Below, one piece after another: positions 52,605 through 60,029 of a stretch of 64,000 nt of DNA. A program made the position numbers and the translations under genes. Source of the stretch: Enterococcus sp. ZJ1622 (lineage in GTDB: Bacteria > Bacillota > Bacilli > Lactobacillales > Enterococcaceae); NCBI RefSeq assembly GCF_011038845.1, contig NZ_JAAKDW010000013.1, forward strand, positions 1 to 64,000, in the 5' to 3' direction. The stretch's first letter is position 1. Every line of letters begins with the position of its first letter. The notes under the pieces were generated by a model. That model was not told the origin of the DNA. It searched no databases and was given only the letters and a program-made list of their open reading frames with translations.

Positions 52605-53450
52605 TCAGCTTTCCTGATAAAGAACTTGCAGCTGTTCACGTGCTTGTACGGCAACGGATTCCGGTGTTGCTTCAAGCGTGGCATACAGGAGCGGCCGCGT
52701 ATATTTTAAATAATGGATGATTGGACGGAAATCAAGACAGCCTTGTCCTACTGGAACCATGGTGATCTGATTGTTTTCAAACTGGTAATCTTTGAGGTGG
52801 ATAGCAGCCAGATAAGGATCGAGTGTCTCCAAAGCCTGTTTAACCAAGTATTCTTGCTTCTCATGATTGTCTTTATGGATCAGATTCGCACAATCTAAGA
52901 TCAATTTCAGATTTGGTGAAGCAACTTCTTCTACCAAGCGTTTAGCTAACTGATACGTATGAATCGGGTGGTTGATCCCAGCTTCGATAGCAACAGTGAC
53001 ACCGAAATGCTCTGCGGTCTCGACCATTTCAATGATGGAAGTCCGAGCGATCTGATAAGCTTCTTCTGTGAAATTTCTCGTCGTATAGCCCACTGCTATA
53101 CTTCCTGTTTCCGTTGCGATCATTTTTGCCTGATAGGCGGGGCATAATGAAAGCTGGTGTTTGAATGTCGCTAAAGCTTGCTGACGCACTTGGACATTCT
53201 CACTGGAAATATTGATATAACAACCTAAGATCGACAGGTCAATGTCATTTTTCTGGAAATATCTGCCAAAATAAGCAGCAGTACCTAGCGTCATCTTATC
53301 TAATTCCAACAGTTTAGGGAACGCTTTTTGCGGAGCAAATTGTATATGCGACAACCCAAGCTGATTGATTTTTTCTACGAGCTCTCTTGGAGAATGGCTA
53401 GTCAGATCATGAGCACGTATACCTAAATTCAATGGCAGCAGTTTAAACAC
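52605..53450 (-). CDS. Sugar isomerase/epimerase-like TIM barrel
   Basis: A 281-residue xylose-isomerase-like TIM barrel. Metal-ligand candidates are the Glu in VAIEAGINHPIHT (about residue 155), the Asp in LKLILDCANLIH, the His in IHLKDYQ and the final Glu in ATLEATPES. Such proteins act as sugar or uronate isomerases, epimerases or hydrolases. It probably starts at GTG 53450, overlapping the acetylesterase stop, with AAGAAG very close to the start. Its role in the uronate pathway is inferred from position only. Confidence 0.8.
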   Translation of the reverse strand: MFKLLPLNLGIRAHDLTSHSPRELVEKINQLGLSHIQFAPQKAFPKLLELDKMTLGTAAYFGRYFQKNDIDLSILGCYINISSENVQVRQQALATFKHQLSLCPAYQAKMIATETGSIAVGYTTRNFTEEAYQIARTSIIEMVETAEHFGVTVAIEAGINHPIHTYQLAKRLVEEVASPNLKLILDCANLIHKDNHEKQEYLVKQALETLDPYLAAIHLKDYQFENNQITMVPVGQGCLDFRPIIHYLKYTRPLLYATLEATPESVAVQAREQLQVLYQES

Positions 53451-54126
53451 CTTCTTTCAAGTAATCGGCAAGCGGCAAACGGGATTCTTTGATCAGCTGT
53501 GCAATCAAACCTGCTACTTTTTCTGCCCCTTCAGGACTGAAGTGGGTATTGTCATGCAGCCCCTCTGGATAATTTCTGTGTGCGCCAGGAGATAGATGTA
53601 GATAGAATTTTTTCGTTTCTTCTTTAGAGAAATCTTGGAAAAGCGATTGAGAACGCGAAAAAACATCAAGTACAGGAAATTGATACTGATGAGCAAATGT
53701 ACGCATAGCCTTGGGATAGTCGCCTAAAATTTCAGGGTTGAGACAGCCAGTGTCTAAATAATCCCGGCGCGTGACGGATGTCAGAAAAATGGGTGCTACA
53801 TCTGCATCGACAGCTGCTTGAGCATATTGCTGCAAGTAGTCGATATAGTTGCCAAATGGGAGCGTTCCTTTTTCTTCTTGGATTTTTTGATCATTATGAC
53901 CGAATTGAATCAGCAAAAAGTCACCGGCTTTAAATTCTTTGATTAGATTTTCCAGTCTTCCTTCTTCGATAAAAGATTTTGTGCTACGCCCGTTTTTAGC
54001 TTGATTGTTAATAGTGATCTTTTCAGTAAAATAAGGTGCGAATTTTTCGCCCCAACCTGTTTCTGGTCGTTTGTCGGCTTCTTTTTTTGCGGCGGTCGAG
54101 TCACCAGCAATGTGGATAGTCGGCAT
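53443..54126 (-). CDS. SGNH-hydrolase, rhamnogalacturonan acetylesterase type
   Basis: A deacetylase of about 227 residues. The block I nucleophile is in IHIAGDSTAA (Ser about residue 9), block II is KNGRSTKSF, block III is IQFGHNDQ and the late Asp/His block is DNTHFSPEGA. This matches rhamnogalacturonan acetylesterases (YesT/YesY-like), which remove acetyl groups from pectin fragments. No signal peptide is seen, so it acts on imported oligosaccharides. ATG at 54126 is preferred over 54132 by spacing from AGAAGAGA. First gene of the operon with the TIM barrel and ABC exporter. Confidence 0.85.
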   Translation of the reverse strand: MPTIHIAGDSTAAKKEADKRPETGWGEKFAPYFTEKITINNQAKNGRSTKSFIEEGRLENLIKEFKAGDFLLIQFGHNDQKIQEEKGTLPFGNYIDYLQQYAQAAVDADVAPIFLTSVTRRDYLDTGCLNPEILGDYPKAMRTFAHQYQFPVLDVFSRSQSLFQDFSKEETKKFYLHLSPGAHRNYPEGLHDNTHFSPEGAEKVAGLIAQLIKESRLPLADYLKEGV

Positions 54127-54303
54127 GTGCATTCTCTTCTTTCTTTTTTAGATTCAAGGATGATAAACTCAAGCTTGGTCCTTCGTGTTGTCCTAGCCAC
54201 TTCCTGAAATAAGACGCATTCTCATAAAATTCAACGAATGAATTTCAAAAAAACGCGTCTTCTTTTTATAAGTCGCTGAATTGATCGGGAAATCGACTGT
54301 CAA

Positions 54304-55698
54304 TCAGTTGAAGAAGCCGAAATAAGCAGCGGCATTATCGTAACTGATTGCTTCGACTAAGCCGCCTAACAAGTTCTCGTCTTCTGGTGCCTCTCCTCGA
54401 ACGACCATCTCGCCGATGAATTCGCATAAGACGCGACGGAAATATTCATGTCTTGTATAGGAAAGGAAGCTTCGCGAATCTGTCAGCATGCCAACAAAAT
54501 TTCCTAAAGCACTGCCGTCTGCAAACTGGGTAAGCTGATCACGCATCCCAGCGCGTGTGTCGTTATACCACCAGCCGGAACCTAATTGCATTTTTCCAGC
54601 CTGTTCTTTCTGGAAACAGCCCATCAAAGCAACGATTGCCGGATAATCAGTCGGATTCAGTGAATAAAGGATCGTTTTCGGCAGCTGATCAGTCGATTCC
54701 GCACGGTTCAGCAAGCGTTGCAGAGGAATCGTCAATGAAAGATCATTGAGGCCGTCATAGCCTGTATCTGGTCCTAACTGGTCGAACATACGGGTGTTAC
54801 AATTCCGATAAGCATGGATGTGCAGCTGCATCGTCCAATCATAGGAATGGTAAAAATGGATCAAGCGAGTCAATGTTTCTATACGATACGCATCGGTCTC
54901 ATGCTGCGATAAGGTTTCGCCTGCCAATGCTTTCTGGAAAATCTGTTCCAGTTCTTCCTCCGTAGCCTCGGTATATCGCAGAACATCGAGTGCATGGTCA
55001 GATACTTTACAACCGTGCTGATCAAAGTAATCGACACGCTGACCTAAAGCTGCGATCAGTTCTGGATAAGTAGTGATATTTTGTCCAGATGCTTCTTCTA
55101 AGCGAGTGATCCATTGAGCGAAACCTTCTTTTTCGATATTCAATGCTTTATCCGGGCGAAAAGAAGGGAAGACCTTCAACTCTTGCTCTTCTTGTGCCAA
55201 TAGTTGATGGTAATGCAAGTCGTCTGCAGGGTCATCTGTCGTACAAATGACTTTGACATTGGAATGTTTGGCGATTTCTCTTCGCCGAAATTCGGGAGCA
55301 GCAAGTTTCTCATTTGCCTGTGCCCAAATTTTTTCTGCATTTTCTTCGTTTATCAGCAGATCGATATCGAAGAAACGTTTCAGCTCCAGATGAGACCAAG
55401 TATAAAGAGGGTTACCGATGATTTTCGGTACAGTTTGGCACCAGGCTAGAAATTTTTCGTAATCGGAAGCCTCTCCTGTGATCTTCTCTTCAGGCACGCC
55501 GCATGCCCGCATGAGCCGCCATTTGTAATGATCACCGCCTAACCATGCTTCAGTCAGGTTTTCGAAATTCTTGTTTTCATAGATTTCTTTTGGATCTAAA
55601 TGGCAATGGTAGTCAATAATAGGCATTTCTTTGGCATGAGAATGATAAAGTTTTTTTGCCCACTCGTCTTTCAATAAAAAATCATCAGATAAAAACAT
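54304..55698 (-). CDS. uxaC: Glucuronate (uronate) isomerase
   Basis: Interconverts D-galacturonate with tagaturonate, or D-glucuronate with fructuronate. The 464-residue amidohydrolase-fold enzyme begins with the metal site IIDYHCHLDPKEI and shows WSHLELKRFFDI, CTTDDPADDLHYH and GSGWWYNDTRAGMRDQL. Length is normal. It is the third gene of the uxaB-uxaA-uxaC operon, 42 bases after uxaA, with GAAGGCAG before its ATG. Confidence 0.95.
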   Translation of the reverse strand: MFLSDDFLLKDEWAKKLYHSHAKEMPIIDYHCHLDPKEIYENKNFENLTEAWLGGDHYKWRLMRACGVPEEKITGEASDYEKFLAWCQTVPKIIGNPLYTWSHLELKRFFDIDLLINEENAEKIWAQANEKLAAPEFRRREIAKHSNVKVICTTDDPADDLHYHQLLAQEEQELKVFPSFRPDKALNIEKEGFAQWITRLEEASGQNITTYPELIAALGQRVDYFDQHGCKVSDHALDVLRYTEATEEELEQIFQKALAGETLSQHETDAYRIETLTRLIHFYHSYDWTMQLHIHAYRNCNTRMFDQLGPDTGYDGLNDLSLTIPLQRLLNRAESTDQLPKTILYSLNPTDYPAIVALMGCFQKEQAGKMQLGSGWWYNDTRAGMRDQLTQFADGSALGNFVGMLTDSRSFLSYTRHEYFRRVLCEFIGEMVVRGEAPEDENLLGGLVEAISYDNAAAYFGFFN

Positions 55699-55740
55699 CG
55701 TACTGCCTTCTTTCTTTTCGTATTTATTGGTACATTGAGA

Positions 55741-57246
55741 TTACAATGTCACACCGTTTTTAAAAATAGCGATTTCCCTAACATCATTTTGTTCATTTTT
55801 TGTTTCTTCGCCGCTTGCAACGGCAATGATCTTTTGGATGAATTCTTCTAGGACCTTTTCCATCGGCTGGTTCAAAAGAGTGCCTGCATCAAAATCCATC
55901 CAGTGACCTTTGCGTTCGAATAGCGTATGATTCGTCGCTACTTTGACAGTCGGCACATAAGATCCAAATGGCGTACCTCTTCCTGTAGTAAACAAAACAA
56001 GCTGGCAGTCAGAAGAAGCGAGTGCAGAAGCGGCGACCAGATCATTTCCAGGAGCTTGCAGCAGGCTGAGACCTGATTTACGGAGTTTCTCACCATATTG
56101 AAGGACATCCACCACAGGAGAACTACCTGATTTTTGCGTACAGCCTAATGATTTATCCTCTAAAGTGGTGATTCCACCTGCCTTATTTCCTGGGGAGGGG
56201 TTTTCATAAACAGGTTCCCCGTAAGACAAGAAGTATTGTTTGAAGTCATTGATCAAGTGAACGATCGAATCAAACACCTCTTTATTTTCGGCGCGTGCCA
56301 TCAATACCTGTTCTGCACCAAACATTTCCGGAACTTCTGTCAAGATCGTGCTGCCTCCTTGCGAGATCAGGTAATCTGAAAAAGCACCGAGCAAAGGATT
56401 GGCAGTAATACCTGACAGGCCATCTGAACCACCGCATTTCAGGCCCACGTTCAATTTCGAGAGAGGAACGGGGACACGCTGATCCTCTTTTGCAGCATCC
56501 AAAAGTTCTTCCAATAAAGCCACGCCGTTTTCTACTTCATCATAGACTTCCTGAGCGACTAAGAATTTCACGCGTTGTTCATCAAAGCTGCCCAATGCTT
56601 TTTTGAATTCTGGAACAGTATTGTTTTCACAGCCAAGCCCGAAGACTAGGACTCCTCCAGCATTGGGGTGACTGACAGCATCTGCTAAGATTTCACGTGT
56701 ATTTTGATGATCTTTCCCAAGCTGCGAACAGCCATAAGGATGCTTTAGAATCGTCACATGGTCAAAAGGTCCTAGATCAGGATGTTTTGCTTTGAATTCT
56801 TTTACGATCAATTCCGCAATTCCGTTTACGCAACCGACAGTGGGGATCAGAAAAAGATCATTTCGAATACCGACTTTTCCATTTTCACGCAAATAACCTT
56901 GGAACGTCCGGTTCTCTACAGGGTAATGTACAGGGTGGACATCCTTTTCGTAACGATAATCCAGTTCACCAGAGAGATTGGTCTTGACGTTGTGTGTATG
57001 CAGCCATTGACCGGCATGAACATCTTCAGTCACGTGTCCGATCGGATAGCCATACTTGATGACGTTTTCTCCTTTTTTCAGTCCAGCCAACGCGATTTTG
57101 TGGCCTTGCGGAATGTCTTCTAATAAAGTGACTGATTGCTGATCGATGACGATTTGAGTCTCTTTTGGAAGAGGAGACAACGCCACAGCGACGCTATCTC
57201 TTGGGTTCAGTTTCATGATCGGTGTGGATTGCAGTGTGTCAAGCAT
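55741..57246 (-). CDS. uxaA: Altronate dehydratase
   Basis: Dehydrates D-altronate to 2-keto-3-deoxygluconate. The 501-residue protein has the N-terminal SAF-like domain (about 10-95, with GHKIALAGLKKGENVIKYGYPIG) and the large UxaA catalytic domain with GYLRENGKVGIRNDL, HPYGCSQLGKDHQNT, GLGCENNTVPEF and NVGLKCGGSDGLSG, which holds conserved Cys for the iron site. The start ATG overlaps the uxaB stop by eight bases, with AAAGGA ten bases upstream, so translation is coupled. Confidence 0.95.
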   Translation of the reverse strand: MLDTLQSTPIMKLNPRDSVAVALSPLPKETQIVIDQQSVTLLEDIPQGHKIALAGLKKGENVIKYGYPIGHVTEDVHAGQWLHTHNVKTNLSGELDYRYEKDVHPVHYPVENRTFQGYLRENGKVGIRNDLFLIPTVGCVNGIAELIVKEFKAKHPDLGPFDHVTILKHPYGCSQLGKDHQNTREILADAVSHPNAGGVLVFGLGCENNTVPEFKKALGSFDEQRVKFLVAQEVYDEVENGVALLEELLDAAKEDQRVPVPLSKLNVGLKCGGSDGLSGITANPLLGAFSDYLISQGGSTILTEVPEMFGAEQVLMARAENKEVFDSIVHLINDFKQYFLSYGEPVYENPSPGNKAGGITTLEDKSLGCTQKSGSSPVVDVLQYGEKLRKSGLSLLQAPGNDLVAASALASSDCQLVLFTTGRGTPFGSYVPTVKVATNHTLFERKGHWMDFDAGTLLNQPMEKVLEEFIQKIIAVASGEETKNEQNDVREIAIFKNGVTL

Positions 57247-58660
57247 AGACCATCGTTCCTTTCATTTCCTGCAAGACTTGGCGGACGCCTTTTTTGTCGA
57301 TCGCAGCAGTCATTTCTGTAATAGTGTGAGTAAGATCCGGTATATCTGACAAATCTCTTCCCCAAAGCTCAGAATCTTTCAGAAGTGTAGGAATAGCTGT
57401 TTCAGGTTCAGACCAAGCAGCTGCAAAACGTGTAAGGATCGCTTCATCGTCATGTGGCTGGATCTGGTCCCCACGGTACATCAGCAACAAGGCAGCAAGT
57501 GAAACGGCCATCAGTGGCGGGATCGTCTCCTTCTCTTCGATATATTTATGGAAGACAGGAAGTAGACGGGTACTGAATTTTGAAATACTGTTCAATGAAA
57601 TCGCTTCTAATTTATGGTGAGCGAACGGATTCAAAAAACGCTCCTTGATCTGATCGGCATAAGCGGCCAATTCTTCTTCCGGCAATGAAAGCATCGGGAT
57701 CAATTCGGTTGCGAAAAGTTGATCGATATAGCCGGAGAATAATTGATCTTTCATCACTTCCTCGACAGTTTCAAGTCCTGAAAGCATCGCTAGAGGGACC
57801 ATTGCCGTATGAGGACCATTCAGCAGATGGACTTTCCGCTCGCGATAAGGGGTCATATCATCTGTGATCACTACATTGAGCCCCGCCTTTTCAAATGGCA
57901 GTTCTTGCGCCAATGATTTCGGGCCTTCAATCACCCAAAGCATGAACGGCTCTGCTTTGACCATCAGCTGATCGACGTAGCCGTGACGCTCGTTAAAGGA
58001 CTCAGCATCTTCTCTAGGGTAACCGGGAACGATTCGGTCAACTAGGCTGCAGCAGAAGGTGTTCTCAGCAAGAAGCCATTCGTTAAAAGAAGCACCGAGT
58101 TCCCATTTTTCTGCATAGCGTAAAATGATTTCTTTCAAACGTTCGCCGTTACGATCGATCAATTCACAAGGGATGATCGTGAGACCAGGTTTCTTCAATT
58201 CGTATCGGTGATATAAGAAAGCGGTCAGTTTGCCAGGGAAACTTTGCGGCGGGGTGTCCTTTCGTTCATCGGTCTCCACATATTGGATCCCTGCTTCAGT
58301 TGTATTCGAAACAATATAGGTTAGTTCATCGTTTTCAGCTAAGGAAAGGAACGATGCCCATTCATGATAAGGATTGATCGTTTGGTCCACGACAGTGATG
58401 ATTTCAGAAGTATCCACGATTTTTCCATCGATCAGCCCCTGAAGGATCACTGTATATAAATGATCTTGTTGGGCTAGCATCTCGCCAAGCCCTTTTTCCA
58501 GCGGCTGCACGATCGCTACATTCCCGTGAAAAAGGTTTTTGTCATTCAACTGCTGGATTTGCCAATCCACGAATCCGCGCATGAAATTTCCCTCGCCGAA
58601 TTGGAGGATCTTCACAGGCGCATCATTCTTTTTCACTAATTCACTGTTTAATTTTTTCAT
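57239..58660 (-). CDS. uxaB: Tagaturonate reductase (altronate oxidoreductase)
   Basis: NADH-dependent reduction of tagaturonate to altronate, the step between UxaC and UxaA. The 473-residue mannitol-dehydrogenase-family protein has the N-terminal cofactor region VKILQFGEGNFMRGFVDW, the central NTTEAGIQY and LNGPHTAM blocks, and a helical C-terminal domain. The ATG at 58660 has AAAGGAAG eight bases upstream; an earlier in-frame ATG at 58687 overlaps the operator area. First gene of the operon, preceded by a LacI-type operator at 58683. Confidence 0.93.
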   Translation of the reverse strand: MKKLNSELVKKNDAPVKILQFGEGNFMRGFVDWQIQQLNDKNLFHGNVAIVQPLEKGLGEMLAQQDHLYTVILQGLIDGKIVDTSEIITVVDQTINPYHEWASFLSLAENDELTYIVSNTTEAGIQYVETDERKDTPPQSFPGKLTAFLYHRYELKKPGLTIIPCELIDRNGERLKEIILRYAEKWELGASFNEWLLAENTFCCSLVDRIVPGYPREDAESFNERHGYVDQLMVKAEPFMLWVIEGPKSLAQELPFEKAGLNVVITDDMTPYRERKVHLLNGPHTAMVPLAMLSGLETVEEVMKDQLFSGYIDQLFATELIPMLSLPEEELAAYADQIKERFLNPFAHHKLEAISLNSISKFSTRLLPVFHKYIEEKETIPPLMAVSLAALLLMYRGDQIQPHDDEAILTRFAAAWSEPETAIPTLLKDSELWGRDLSDIPDLTHTITEMTAAIDKKGVRQVLQEMKGTMVYA

Positions 58661-58682
58661 ATAGGACTTCCTTTCTGTGTTA

Positions 58683-58696
58683 TGCACACGTTAACA
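58683..58696. promoter_or_regulatory. LacI-type operator 1 (uxaBAC)
   Basis: TGCACACGTTAACA, with a central CG as in LacI-family sites, lies 22 bp before the uxaB start. Related copies lie at 59830 and 59895 around the lacI-type gene. Confidence 0.65.
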
Positions 58697-58707
58697 TTTT
58701 TTTATAG

Positions 58708-58728
58708 AGATTACGTAAAACGTAATCT
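58708..58728. promoter_or_regulatory. Perfect 9-bp inverted repeat upstream of uxaB
   Basis: AGATTACGT-AAA-ACGTAATCT. It could terminate plus-strand transcripts (T-run follows) or serve as a second operator in the uxaB promoter. No plus-strand gene needs a terminator here, so an operator role is more likely. Confidence 0.5.
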
Positions 58729-58786
58729 TTTTTTAATTCGAATCGTATCGTCCCAAAAAAGAGGTACCTGGTTTTACTCTTCGAAA

Positions 58787-59803
58787 TTAAATGCGTTTAT
58801 TTTTGTTTTCCATTACTGTTTTGACTGATTCACGTATCTTGAGAGTTGTAGAAAGCTGGATTTTCTTTTGATCGACTGATTCTCCTCCAATCAATGACAG
58901 CAATAAGAAGGTAGCTTGTTCGCACATTTGCTTGAGCGGCTTATGAACAGTCGTAAGCGGAGGATTGAGATACGATACGACTGGTGAATCATCGAACCCG
59001 ATCAGCGAGATCGTTTGTGGGACATGAAGGCCGGCTATACGAATGGCTCTTAATGCTCCGATCGCTGTATCATCATTCCCGCAGAAAACAAGAGTCGGTA
59101 ATTCAGGTAGAGACAGTAATTGATTCATATTATGCAGACCGCTTTCCAGTGTATAATCGCCAGTTAGAAAGAACGCATCGTTTATAGGAAGACCTGCCTT
59201 TTTCAAACTGGACAGGACACCTTTTTTCCGTTCATTTGTTGATCGGAAATTTTCTTTCCCGCCGATATAGGCAATCTTTCTGTGGCCTAAACTGATCCCA
59301 TAATCGATGGCTTCAGTTACGCCTGCAGCATCATCGGCAACGACATTAGGGATATCCGGATCTTCGATATGACGATTGACGACGACGAATGGACATTTTT
59401 TTTCTCTCAAATAGTCGATAAAATGCTGATCTTCATCGCTTTGGCTCATGACGAGGACACCATCGTAGCGCTGAAGATTTAGTTCCGAAAGAACGACGGT
59501 ATCGATGCTTTCGACAGAAAGGCTGTAGTTTACATCTAAAGCCTCATGGATACCTGAGATCGAATCTGCTAAAAAACTGGAGCTAGTCCCTTTACGCATA
59601 CTAGAAAAGAAGAGACCAATCAAATATTTTTTTTGATTGACTAGACCTTTCGCGCTGTAATTAGGTACATAGTCCAATTCTTTTGCTATCTCCTGGATTT
59701 TCCGTTTTGTTTCGTTTTTTATAAGACTGCTGTTATTTAATGCGCGAGAGACAGTAGTATGTGAGACTCCAGCAGCTTTGGCAATATCTTTAATTGTGAC
59801 CAT
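58787..59803 (-). CDS. LacI-family repressor of uronate genes
   Basis: A 338-residue LacI-type regulator. The N-terminal HTH is TIKDIAKAAGVSHTTVSRALNN and the C-terminal sugar-binding domain ends with IGFDDSPVVSYLNPPLTTVHKP. It resembles KdgR/ExuR-like repressors, which respond to uronate intermediates. ATG at 59803 has AAGGA ten bases upstream. It is next to uxaBAC in the same direction, and operator-like sites occur before both it and uxaB. Confidence 0.88.
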   Translation of the reverse strand: MVTIKDIAKAAGVSHTTVSRALNNSSLIKNETKRKIQEIAKELDYVPNYSAKGLVNQKKYLIGLFFSSMRKGTSSSFLADSISGIHEALDVNYSLSVESIDTVVLSELNLQRYDGVLVMSQSDEDQHFIDYLREKKCPFVVVNRHIEDPDIPNVVADDAAGVTEAIDYGISLGHRKIAYIGGKENFRSTNERKKGVLSSLKKAGLPINDAFFLTGDYTLESGLHNMNQLLSLPELPTLVFCGNDDTAIGALRAIRIAGLHVPQTISLIGFDDSPVVSYLNPPLTTVHKPLKQMCEQATFLLLSLIGGESVDQKKIQLSTTLKIRESVKTVMENKNKRI

Positions 59804-59829
59804 CTTATCATTTTCCTTGCTATTTACAT

Positions 59830-59843
59830 TTGTTAACGCATTC
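59830..59843. promoter_or_regulatory. LacI-type operator 2 (autoregulation)
   Basis: TGTTAACGCATTCA is the reverse orientation of the 58683 site with three differences. It lies 26 bp upstream of the repressor start codon. Confidence 0.5.
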
Positions 59844-59894
59844 ATCATATTATGATAACTGGAATAAGTCAATAGAACATTGACGGAACAACCA

Positions 59895-59908
59895 TGCACA
59901 CGTTAAAA
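59895..59908. promoter_or_regulatory. LacI-type operator 3 (YesS-like gene)
   Basis: TGCACACGTTAAAA is identical to the 58683 site in 13 of 14 bases and lies just before the -35 of the YesS-like gene. Confidence 0.65.
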
Positions 59909-59913
59909 ATTAC

Positions 59914-59943
59914 TTGGAATTTTAAAGTAACTTATGCTATTCT
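59914..59943 (+). promoter_or_regulatory. Promoter of YesS-like regulator
   Basis: TTGGAA and TATTCT are separated by 18 bp, 87 bp before the start codon. Confidence 0.6.
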
Positions 59944-60029
59944 TAAAAGGGAAAGATACTCATTAGTTTAGATTGGTATCAGTTTTACAGACAATTGTAA
60001 GCCTTTTATTTTCAGGAAAGAGGGAGAAA

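Noticed and set aside
54211-54261. Nested inverted repeat (AAGACGC/GCGTCTT outside, AAATTCA/TGAATTT inside) after uxaC
   Set aside because: It looks like a terminator, but the T-run is on the plus strand and no plus-strand gene ends here; it is noted as structure of unknown use, with too little support to annotate.
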